Source of the DNA: Chionis minor
Taxonomy: Eukaryota; Chordata; Aves; Charadriiformes; Chionididae
Assembly: GCA_013398295.1 (NCBI GenBank)
Contig: VZSF01000870.1
Span: 59,387 to 123,386, forward strand
Direction of reading: 5' to 3'
Length of the DNA: 64,000 bases
Shown: piece by piece, positions 11,527-23,500 of the stretch
Numbering within the stretch: position 1 is the first letter of the stretch
Layout: each line of letters starts with the position of its first letter
The notes under the pieces: model-generated
What the model was told of the DNA's origin: nothing
Database searches by the model: none
What the model saw: the letters and a program-made list of their open reading frames with translations, nothing else
Translations under genes and position numbers: made by a program

Positions 11527-14500
11527 ATGAGCCAGCTGTATGATAGTATTGAGCCAAACGTTATTGATGATGAAATGGTTCAGAAAGCCATTGAAGAGCA
11601 GTGTCCAGAGGACATAGGAAAGCTTGCCAAAAAGGAAGTTAATAACTTTAAAGATGTGACGGAGCTACAGCTCAGTTTTAGAAGTGAGTATTAGTATATA
11701 TACTTTTTTCTTCTTCTTTTGTTAGAAGATAACAGAATTAAGCATGAAGTGGCTAACTGGCAAACAGTCGTGATTAGTTTAGATTTGTTATGTGAAAAAT
11801 AACATCTGAACATTTTCGGTCACACCTGTGTGAAGTCGTTTCATTAGAGACAGCTGGGTGCTTTTGCTGATGGGCAACGTTAAAGCTGCTTAACTTTATG
11901 CTATTCTTGTCACTGCTATTCTTATTTAACATTTATATTGTGGTGACACCTACAGGCCACAGGCCTATTGGGCCCTTCTGTACGTGGACAAATCAAACCC
12001 TGGGCAGGCTCTGCCATCACTGGTGATTATGTGAGAGCTATTTGGTAGATTATGGTAATTACAGTCCAATTCGGTGGCTTCCTCCGGTCATCTGTAGCAT
12101 TATCACAGCTTGCCTCTAACTGTCACACCAGCTATAAACTTGCATTCAAAAAATGAAAAGGAAGGACATTTGGCTCAATATTTGAGTATTTTGGGGGTAT
12201 ATAATTTCATGGGCAAAAATCTGCTTTTGATTATTCATTGTGTGCTCCAGTAAAATAATGCACATATTGATTGAGTTCCTCAGAACAGAATCCCTGTTAC
12301 CTAATCCTGCGTGTATTTGTCTGCAAATACAAAATATAGAGCTATGTGAATATGTTGTGCATTCAATTCCTTGCTTTACGCTGCACTCGCTAAGCAATAG
12401 CAGCGTTGCACCTAACAAAATCTTCTGGGAAGCCATCCGGAGGCAAAAGAGAACTGGGAGTGTGACTGTTCTGCATTTTCTGTCACCTTGGTCCTAATGC
12501 CAAATGGCCTGCCCTTCTGGTTCTGTTTTTGGAGAAAGCTAAGTGCAGGGATATTGATTAGTTTTAAACTGTAGCCTTCACAGAAAGAGTAGACCTGAAC
12601 TTGCTCTCCTGTGATGAGAATCCCAGGAGCAGGAGAGTAATTTACAGAAGCATTAGCTGGCCACTGCTAGCCTGCAAATGCAGAGAAAAGCAGAGTCTCA
12701 TCCCAAACCTCCCTCTTGGAGCTGGAAAGGAAAATGAAGGTCAAGGCCTCTTAGTAGTGGATTCATAAAGCCACTCTTGACTGCAGGGCTGTAGTCAGCA
12801 TCCCCTCAGCGACTCGTTGGCATCGCTGATGAGCAGTGTGCGCTGGTGTGGGACACCGAGGTTAACTGGGCTGTTTCATTGAAATCTCGTCCAGCCAGTG
12901 GACCTCTCAGCTCTCTAGGGCAGTCATCACACGCTATCATAATCTGCTGAAAATCATTTTGGAGGTAAGACTGGACGTGTTTTCCTTGTGGAAGATAGAG
13001 TGTCTGCTAAACTGAAAGCTGTCTCACATGAAAAGCAATTTATTTTTTTTTTCCTGTGGCTTTAGATATTCTGCAGATTGATAATCTGTGGCAGTTTGAG
13101 AATCTGACTAAACTGCAGCTGGACAACAACATCATTGAGAAGATAGAAGCTCTGGAGAGTCTGGTTCACCTTGTATGGCTTGGTAAGATACAGGCATATG
13201 AGGCTGGATGCTTTCACAGGTGCAAAGCAATCTGCGATAAAGCCAGAATGTCGCATTCCTTCTCGAACGCAACTGATAGGAGTTTTCCCAGGGAAGACAG
13301 TTGGCTGTCTGTGTATTTCCTCATTTGACTGTCAAATGTCAAAATGCCCGAGTATCAGAGCTGCAAAACAATTCTTCAAATGTTCAAAAATTGGGTTTAA
13401 TACATTTGGCGTGGCAGCAACAGGAAGCTGAGATTTCAAGGGATTTGTACTTGTATTTGGAGGTAACTTTCAGAAATATTTATGGAAACACCTCTGTGAT
13501 TTAGAAGCTTGTATTCTGTTTTCAAAGTTAATGCAGGCATTTCAGAGCCTAGAACCCACGATCTTTACCTCTATATGCTTAAGGGCTTGTTGTCATTGTT
13601 GTCCCAAGAAGTCCCCATCCTTGTAGCCTTAATGTGACTGCTTTCAACTAAAAACTCAGGATGCTGATAGCAGCATCGCACAGCAGTGCAGGTTCTGATA
13701 CTGGGCAGATCAGTGAGCTGGCTGCTACAGATGCATAGCTTAGAGCATTCTCTGGGAACTGCAGCCAGCTGGCTGGCAGCATAAATATATCCTCAGTCGT
13801 CTTTGAAAATGGCATGCAGGGCTTTGGCTCGTAAGCACATCTTGAAATGTCTAATGGGTTCTTCCGCCCAGTTGTCTGCACCGTTCTGCTGCACAGATGA
13901 CTAATGCACTTGTGAATCAACAGCTGGTCACCACAATGTAAGGGGAGTGTTTTGAAGCACGCTCATGGGTTTCGTTTGCCCAAAGGCCGTAGCAGTTCAG
14001 CAGCTGCTGGATGAGTCTCTGAGCCGTCCAGGGGCTGGGGTGATGCAGACAGCTGGTAACTTCAACAACCATCTTTGCACTCCTGAATCGCTTGGTTCTG
14101 GCCTGAGGGCAAATGCTGCCTTTAGTCATGATGAACATAGGTGTTAGGATAGATGTTCTGGCAGGATAAGAGGAACAAGTGAAAATAGCTATGAGCATGT
14201 GCCTTTGTGTACCTCCATTGACAGCAGGGTGATTGTGAGCATGGGACTGGCATATGTTGGTCTTATGGCAATGGCCATGATAGTAGGCATTGGTATGGTA
14301 GGCAGGAGTCTGCAAGAAACGAGGCAAGGAGTATCAAATTTCTCACAGAAATACCCCCCTTTTGGGGCATTTCCCCACCAATTTTCTTGTATTTTGGGTT
14401 TCTCCACAAGGTAGACATTGGTTTCAGGTTGTGTATATGGATTCCACATGGAATACTTTCAACTGTTCCTCTCATTGCAAGAAGATGCGTATATCGCTTC

Positions 14501-17500
14501 CTGGCCCAGATAATGATGATTTAATGCTGAACCTTTCCTGTCGGACATTGAACACCCCTGAGGAAAATACTGTATGTAAAATCCTAAATCAAGAACCAAG
14601 CTAAATGCGAGATCTGAATCGGGGTGTTCTGCTAGACATAATTTAACCTTTGCTTGTAAAACTTTTGGTTTCTAAACTCTTCCCCAGACTTGTCCTTCAA
14701 CAATATTGAAGTAATTGAGGGCCTGGATACCCTTGTCAAACTGCAGGACCTAAGTCTCTACAATAACAGAATATCTAAAATTGAGCACATGGACACATTG
14801 CAAGAGCTACAGATTTTCTCCATAGGAAAGAATAACCTGACCACTCTGGAAGATGTGAGTGCTCCCTGTCTTTGCAAATGTTCCCTATCAAAGGACCAAA
14901 TAATCCAAAAATTATATTTACCGCTGTGTCCAAGCCCTTCCTTAGAGAATAAAATTCTCCTTAGGATTTCACTTCCTCTGTAGTCTAAATTACGGTTTTG
15001 GTAAGCTGTCCTGGTGTTAAGTGCTTACTCCAGCTATTTCTCTCTGAGATTATTGACTCGTGGGGGCCTGGCTCTGTTGCTGCTATCAGCTATGGCAAAA
15101 TTCCTATTGGTTCCTGTGAAAGCTGGAAAATAATTAAGTAGCTACATACGAGAAAAGGAGGGAGTAGAGACTAGGATTTATTTGGGGCTCTTTTGAGGGT
15201 AGTTTACCAATCTAAGACCCCTGATTTGTCCACCCCGGCTAAAGGCCTTCTTTCTACACCCATCATTTATATATTCACAATGTGAATTTAAGCATTGCCT
15301 TTCCTGAAACCATTAAAAACTCATAATTCAATGTCATCTGTGTTTGGCAGCAGAGCAGGATATGTATTGCAACCTAATTGTAGTAAGAGCAGTGAATTTC
15401 AGGGCTACGTGTTTCCCCAGCACTGGGAACTACAGCATCTCTTCCCTCTTGGCATAGGTGATCTATCTCAGGAGGTTTAAAAACTTACGCACACTGAATC
15501 TCATGGGGAACCCTCTCTGCGATGATGAGCAGTATATGCTATTTGTTGTTGCTCATCTTCCAGACCTGGTATACTTGGACTTCAAACTCGTGAGTGACAC
15601 CACGGTAAGCATTTCTGCATTCCCTGCTTGTGAAATTGAGCAACAGCATCGTACAGAGCATTTGCTTTGTTGGTAAGCCAGCAATATTCTAGCATTCAGG
15701 GCAGGTTCCCCACAGAAATTAGGCTTACAGAAACACACAGTGTTTATTCTGCCTCCACCTAACAGCTGTGAACCTGTAGGCCAAATTCTATCAAATCTGA
15801 CAGAGAGGTAGAGGTGTCAGAGGCATGACGTCTTCACAGATTTTGTGAAAATCAGCAGCTGTGTGTGGGAGAGGGGCCTGGTTAATGTTGCCACAGAAAG
15901 GCTGCAGTGTGACTGCAAGCCTTCTTAGAGATCAGAAAATCTTGGAGGAAATCAATCTTGAGACTTGGGTCCAGGGGAAAGGGGGCTTCGTGATCCTGCT
16001 GGTTGCTGAGCCGTTTGTTTCAGTAGTGGACTGACAGATTATCCAGCTAAGCAGGTGCCATGGAATGCACTTCCCATTCTTGATTTCTGTGAACAGGACA
16101 GTGCATCCGCACCGGTAACCGGAGCTTTTTGATCCCAGGGCTCAAGGGAACAAAGAAGGTTGTTTTTGTTTTTGTTGTTGGGTTTGGGGTTTTTTGTTTG
16201 TTTGTTTGGGTTTGGCTTTTTTTCCCAAGTAACTGAGGAATGTGATTAATTGTAAATTTGCTTGGCGCAGAGCAGGAGCTGTACTTGGAATATATGTTAC
16301 TTTTACCATAGGACTGGAAGGGCTTTCTAGGTCACTGAGTCCAGTTCTCGCTTGTACAGACAGTATGTCATAGTCGCATACTTAAATTTGTCAAGCTTCA
16401 GTTTCAAGCTAATTAGGTTCTTTGCCCCTTCTACTACCTTGCCATCCGCTCCTCTGAAGAGCCTTATCCTTCCTAGTAAATGCATTAAACTCACTAGCTG
16501 ATCAAATCAGAGCTCAAATTCTAGAATCCAAAACAGGGCCTCCTGCTAAAAAAGAAAAAGAAAACCCAAACCAAAAAAACCCAAACCCCAAAACACCTAA
16601 AGATGAGGAAATGGGGAGAGAAAAGTTTCCTGGGACTGAACCTGCCCAGATGCACTGAATGCAGAGGCAAAGTAGTATGCCAACAAAAAATGGGATGAGG
16701 AATGGATTAGAAACTTCATAGGTAATTTAATAAAAAGCTCACAAAGGAATGGAGATGCAGATGTCACTTAGGTGCGTGTTCTAGAATTGAATGTCTATGC
16801 CCAGATTCCTTGAGCAATGCTGGATAATCTAATAGAAATATTTTATTTCTCTGTGTTTCTCAGCGAGAAGTTGCAGTTTTAAAGTATCAAGATCTTACTG
16901 AGCCGTTGGAACGTGAGGAGGCTCAGGCCTTGGCTCAGCTGGAGGAAAAACAGGCAAAGCAGAAAGAGTTGGAGTACCACAAGGTATGTTTTCTTTGGCT
17001 GGTTGTATATTTTCTCAGGGAAAGAAGGGCAACAGATATTGACTTCTCTTTTACCTGCTTGAAGATTTAATGAGAGGTTAACATTGACTGTGCTAAAACT
17101 AAGGCTAGGATTAATCTCTGTGATCTCTGAATCTCATCTTTTGAATGAAAACAGGAACTGCTGTAGAATACACATGACGTGGGGGAACATAATTCTTTTG
17201 GCTGAACAATGAAACTACAGATATAGACCCTGCGAAGCTAAATAGTAAATCATACCCGGGGATCTTATCAGCCTGACGTGAGATTAAGAAAATTACAGGT
17301 CTGAGGGAACTGTTAGCATTTTCATGGTGTGGTGACTTTTTTTTCTCCTTCACACTAAGTTAATGCTTTTCATTACTTTTATGGCTAAACTTTTCAGGGC
17401 TTTCAGAGATCGCTGTAGTCCTGTGACCAGACTTTAAACAAGACCAGGCAAAACGGTGCTTTCAGCTGTGGTCTGGCTCTGTATTCCAGACCTCTAGAAG

Positions 17501-20500
17501 ATCAGACTGGCCAAAGAGCAGGAGGTGGTTAAGTGACAGGGAGGACACCTGCAGCTCTTCCCTCTGTCCCTCCCCAAAGTCCACTGACTCCTTATCTGAA
17601 AGGCTTAATGGCCTTGCAGTATGCGGTTGTATGTGATAACGTTTTATATAAGATTAAACTGTGTTTCTATCCTTAGGCTAGAGAGTTCTAGCACCAAAGC
17701 CACATGTGAACCCGGATGGTTTTCACTCCAGTTGCAGGGTGCTTTCATGCTTTGGTTGGTGTATCTATTGTATCGGTATCGCTGTGTCGGCACCCATGTT
17801 CCTCTGCTGGTAAAGTGCTTGTAGGAGAGACACATCCTGAGGACTGGCAGCAGGTTCACACTCTTTATTTTACTTATATTGCTCTGATTCTTTTCAAAGA
17901 CAGCCTTTGTTGAGCACCTGAATGGATCATTCCTGTTTGACAGTATGTTTGCAGAGGATACAGAAGCTGCCAAACTGGCTTACCTCCCTGGAGTGGGTGA
18001 CCTGCAGCAGGCATATCCTTCCTGGGTTTAGAATACCTACAGCTAAAATGCAATGCCTTAAGTTAAGAAGGAGATACATCCACAGGGACTCTTCATCTGT
18101 TGCTTTTGTCCAGGGCTGAAAGCTGCATTGATCTAAGATCTGAGACAGTCTGTGTTCAATTTTGGAACGGTACCAAAAACACCACTGCAAGACCGTGAGA
18201 CCACTGACAGCTTTAAGGCTTGATATCTCGTGAAATATAAGGGCTACAAACAAACGGTTTATATTACTGGCAAGCTGGCCAGCCCAGCTTGAAACATCCC
18301 ATTTGTAAAAGCACGCATTTCTATCACGAACAGGTCATGAGATTCCAGCATTTTAAATTCTCACCATTGTAATTACCATATTCCTTTTCCTTCACTTGAA
18401 TCAAACACAATTTCAGTAGCCTTCTTTTCTGACCCTTCAAGAATCAAGGCTTTGTACTTTCTTTAAGTCTGGAATCCACTTAAAGTTTAAAATGAGCTAT
18501 AAGATAAATCTCTGTCAGCTAGATTGTAAGAGCGCAGTTGCTAAAATCATGTTGAAATTGAAGTCGTAGGAGATAGGAACAGACTAATCAGAATGATATG
18601 AGTCGCATATCTCACAACCTGCCAGAGCTGGCAATGTGAAGTTTTCAGGCCAGCGCTTTTTTCTGATCATTGCTCCTACACGGGGGATCAGAAAGCAGAC
18701 ACTTTTTTTTTTTTCTTTTTTCTTTTCTCATTCAGATTAATAGAGCATTGTCAAGGCCAGTAACTTGACCTTCCTTAAAATTGCATTAAACTGTTGGGGA
18801 AAAATGCATCACGGCTTAACTACAATAGACTAGAGAAACAATTCCATTGCCAAGATAATAGCAGAAGAAAAATTGACGTTATTTTTGTGATGCTACCAAG
18901 TCAGTAGTTTATTCTGTGCTCTGGCTGTAGGCCCCAGAGCTGTATTTATTAATGACGCAGACACTGTATTCACACTTGTGAAGACAGATAGGATTGTATG
19001 CTTCATTCCGCTGCTGTGTCAGAAAAGATTCAGAGAAGTATATGCATTTCCTTTTTTTTCCTCAAGGCCTTTTTCCCCCTCAAGTTGCCACAGCTTTCTC
19101 CATGTCCTTAAGGTAGCAAAATCCTGTGCATAGGATGTGAATGGGTGACCCAGTCGTGCTACAGACAGAATTCTTGGCAGCCTGCTCCCAGCAAGAACCC
19201 CAGAGTTTACATCACAGTAGCTTATAACTCTCGTTGCTCAAATTTGCAGAGGTAGAAGGAACATAGCACGTTGCTCCACTGAACAAGCAAAATACCTTGA
19301 CTCTGGTGTCACGTACAGGAAGGAGTTTGTCTCAGTTTGTGAGAACCTGTTTAACTATGGTCTCAAAGAGCGTGAAAAACGGGAAGCTGAAGTCTCCGAT
19401 TTCTACGAAAGCCTTCATGAAGCATTAACAGCCAACCAGCAAGAAGGCAGGAAAATAATCCTAGACTTTGAAAATCGGAACAAAAGGGTAACGTTGTTAT
19501 ACATTTCCTTGTTTGATACATGATTTCTCTACATCATATGCCAGCTTTTAATTTCCCTGAGAAGCAGGGTAACTCCATTAAAATGAAGAAAATTATTCTG
19601 GATTTACACTGCTGTAATAGGAATCGGTACTTGTTCCCTAACGGCAGAATCACAGAGTGGTTGAGGTTGGAATGGACCCCTGGAAGCCATCTGGTCCAAC
19701 CCCCCTGCTCAAGCACCTGCCACCCACAGCAGGCAGCTCAGGACCATGTCCTTTGAATATCTCCAAGGATGGAGACTCCACGGTCTCTCTGGGCAACCCC
19801 TTCCAGTGCTCAGTCACTCATCCTTCTCCACATGTTTCTTACAGTATAAATCTATACCAAGAAAAATCGTGGTGTTACCTAAGGTAATGTCATTAATGAA
19901 CATTACGTTAAAAAATTTTTAGTACTTAATGTAGGAAAAGAATTTGGGGATTGAAATTTCAACCCTTTGGGCAAACCACAACCAGCTAACAGTGACAGCC
20001 TTTGTCTATACTGGAAATTCAGCGTAGGACAAAATTAACATGTCATAGTGTTTTCTTATTGTCCACAAAGGTAAATGTCCTCCAAGGCTTTACAAAAAAA
20101 AAGTGGCTAAACACGGTGTGTTTTTTTTTTTTTACTTTTTTGCCATCCAGAAAAGCTACCAGTCTTTAATAAATATTCAAACTTTCTTTTAATTTTTTTT
20201 GTGAAGTTAACTTAAAATAAATATCTAGAGACTTATCAGATTTAATGCCACTCCCCTTCTCTTTGAGGCCTCCAGTAGCTCTTTCTTCATTGAAAAATTG
20301 GGAAGAAAAGGAAGGAGATTGCAGTGTATTCAGTTTGTTTTCAAGTAATTTTCTGCTTCAGTTCATTTTGTCAACAACAGCTGAAAGAACTTTTAACAAA
20401 AAAAAATTAGATAAAGATATTGTAATGTATTTCTAGTCTTTTTAAAGCAGAAACGATCTTTTTTCATTCTGCTCAACTGCAGTCCCCCATTGTGGGTGCT

Positions 20501-23500
20501 AAGGGCGTAGCTTCTAGCTGGATCCCTTTCTAACCATGTATAATAGATGGATCATTATTTTGTTTCCACAGAAAAAATAAAGGGGGGTGGGAGCTGAAGC
20601 TGTGTAACACTGTCAGCTGAGCAGAGCGTGTCCCTGATGGCTGACACCAGGCAGAGTCACGAGCGCTGGCTCCCTTTGAAAACCAGGTCACTTTTATTTA
20701 GGTGCCTTGTCACTCGCTGGCAGCCTGCTGAGTCACTCTGCGCCCAGGTCCTTGAACCTCGCTGACTCACGCTGGCAAAATGACTCCATCAGCTCTAGTC
20801 GGGACACGAGTTTGCAGCCTTACCAGAAGGCAACATATAAAGATTGATATGTATATTCAGTTAACTCGCACTTGAATTCCCAATATATCTTCCATAAAAT
20901 TAAAAAAAAAAAACAAAAACAAAGCCACAAAAAACCCCCAGAAAACCAAACAAAAAACCCAAAATCAAACCCAAAGAAACATGGGTGAGGCCAGTTTTTG
21001 GCCCTACGTCTTTGGCCGATGACCTGTGGACTCAGCTATGCGTTGAGCTGCCAGAACAGGACAGACACAGTGGTCAGCGTGACCGTTTTGATAGAAATAC
21101 TGGAGGACTTGGGTGTCAAAACTGAACACTGTATTTTAACAGCATTTCCTCATTCATTTAAAGTTGCCAGAGGAGTTCAAAGGGTGCAGAGGTCCCAGCA
21201 GTCTGAAACCTGTAAGCCATCCTTAGGGGCTGTTTGTCTTGCTGTAATCCTTTCATGTAAGCTTGGGTAACCTGTAAAATAACACTCCTCTCTGAAGTTG
21301 GTTAAGGAGCAAAGAAGCATTAAAGACCTTGAACTTTGAAGTTATTGCTCCCAGAGGTGCGGCTTGAATGGCTGGGGAGCTTTTGGAGCCTGTTTATATT
21401 AGAAAAGAAGACACCTTGCTCTCCCCTTCTCCCCTTTTAACACTGCAAAATTTGGGTAATCTCAGTCCATTTTCAGCCACAAGTCTTGGCAATGGTTTTC
21501 ATCAGAATTCTCTATTTTCGCCTGTTCCATCGCCTCTCAGGAGAAGTGGATTAGACATCTGAAAACACGTGTAATTTTTTTCCTCCTATTATCGTGTGAT
21601 TGTTAACTTATTTTGAGCAGACTTCAAAATAATACATTGCTCAGCACAAGAGGATTTTTTTTTTTATCCAAGAAATCATAAATCTTGTCTGATACAAAAC
21701 TGACGTCAATATTTAATTCTGAAGGGCAATAAATCCTTGTTGTAAGAGGAAGGCAGGCAATGATAGGTATTCCGTATTCAGAATATTAAATCCTGACCCT
21801 ACAGAAGTCAATCAAGATTCTCCTTGACATGAAGGGGATCAGGATTTAGGCCTGCATTTACTTCTGTGAAATAATTGTTAATCTCTCTTCTTCATGGCCA
21901 GCGATATCAAGAATCTAACTTTTTTTTTAACTTGAAATGTGGCGGAAGGGGAACCAAAGTTGGAAGCATAGAAGGGGCAAAGTCTTCTGCTGACTGGAGG
22001 ATGAGGAAGCGTTTTCACCAATTTCACTGCATTTTCCCTGGATCGTTAGCGCAGTAGCATACCTCAGCACTGTTGACTACCCAGTATGTAAATCTGGAGA
22101 CTTCCTGAATCATCACATTTCATTTCAGCTAATCAGCAGCAGGAACTTTTCTCACATATGTAACAAGTTAATTAAATTGCAATGGAGTGCTGAACACAAA
22201 CTATAAGTAATTTATGTATCTCTGTGTTTAGAGGCTGGATGAGATTCATAATGCCAGTAGTTACGATATTGCTGAGTCTAAACGAGCGGAGTACAGGGAG
22301 GACATACGTCAGCTGTCAGAAGCGCTCATGACCTTGGAAATGCTGATAGCTGACCAGCTGGAGGTAAGGGTCAAGCACATACCAGTGAGACCTCACATCC
22401 AGAACACGGCGGGGTGGTCGCTTTTCTGTTGCTGCACCCCTCTGTTCAGCAGCCCATGGCACAAAGAGCGGGGCACAGGTCTTCCACTCAGGCTCGTGTT
22501 TTGTCTCCACCTTAGTCTTTTCTGCTCAGTGTTGACCTGGGTAAGATCGGGCCCTGGACATCGATACATAGCAACAGATTTCTGCTTCTCGGAGCAGAGC
22601 GCAGTTACGTCCTTTGCATCTCTCCAAGCTGATTTCCTAGACTTCAGAGGAAAGGACTCGAGGTCATTCAGTCATTTTATAGGTCTGCGTACAGAAGTCG
22701 CTGCCTAGCATGGGGTATGCATTTGGGATTCTGAAGATGTAATTCTTTGAAGCTGATCTTTGCTATGAATAAGATTACACACATTCCTGCTCAGCTTACT
22801 GCATTTGCTTGCATAATAGCCGCCTTTTTTCTCCCCAGACTTTTCCTCAAAAACTAGGGCAGGGCTGCTAATGTGCATCTTCATTAAAAAAAAAAAAAAA
22901 GGAAAAAAGTAAGCTGTTTAAAAATGAGCAGATAGGAGCTGGGTCCTGTGTGCAAGCAGATGTATACTTTTGTGAACGTGCGTGACGGGAAGCAGCAGCT
23001 CAAAATGGATTCCTCACTGCATCAGGATTGTGCCTTTTAGTGTTTTCTGAATTGGTCCTCATGTAGCTGCAGTCACTGATGGAATGAGCAGAAACGTTTC
23101 TCCCCACATGCCCTTCTGGGTTTGCAGGGTTCGGTGGGTGGCTGTATTTGAACTGTTGCATCAAGACATTTAAGTGCAACACTTCACAGATTGTCCATTA
23201 GCCATTTTTGAGAGAGGTAATAGGCCTCAGCAATTTTAGTTTCAGAGGACTAAAACAAAAGCTGCAGTAAGCCCAGGTGTTGGTTGCTTTCGACAAGAGG
23301 CTCTTCAAACATACAAGGAGGCTGCAGCATGGCAGTATATGGGAATACAGCAATCTCCATGCATTACTTCGGTGAGGGTAAAAAAGGATCAGCTGGCTTG
23401 CTCCTGACACCGGGTAAAGGCATCATTCAGTCAGCTTCCCTTCAACAAACTGATTCTGATTTTCTGTCCCTGAATGAGGAAAGAAAATCTTGCAGCACTT

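Noticed and set aside
18007..18012. Ordinary GT-AG or GC-AG donor at the end of DRC3 coding exon 6
   Set aside because: No GT is available in frame. Reading CAG|GCATAT as a GC donor would then need a GT-AG-type acceptor with the right phase, and the terminal CAG at 19318 breaks the frame. AT-AC fits donor, branch and phase.
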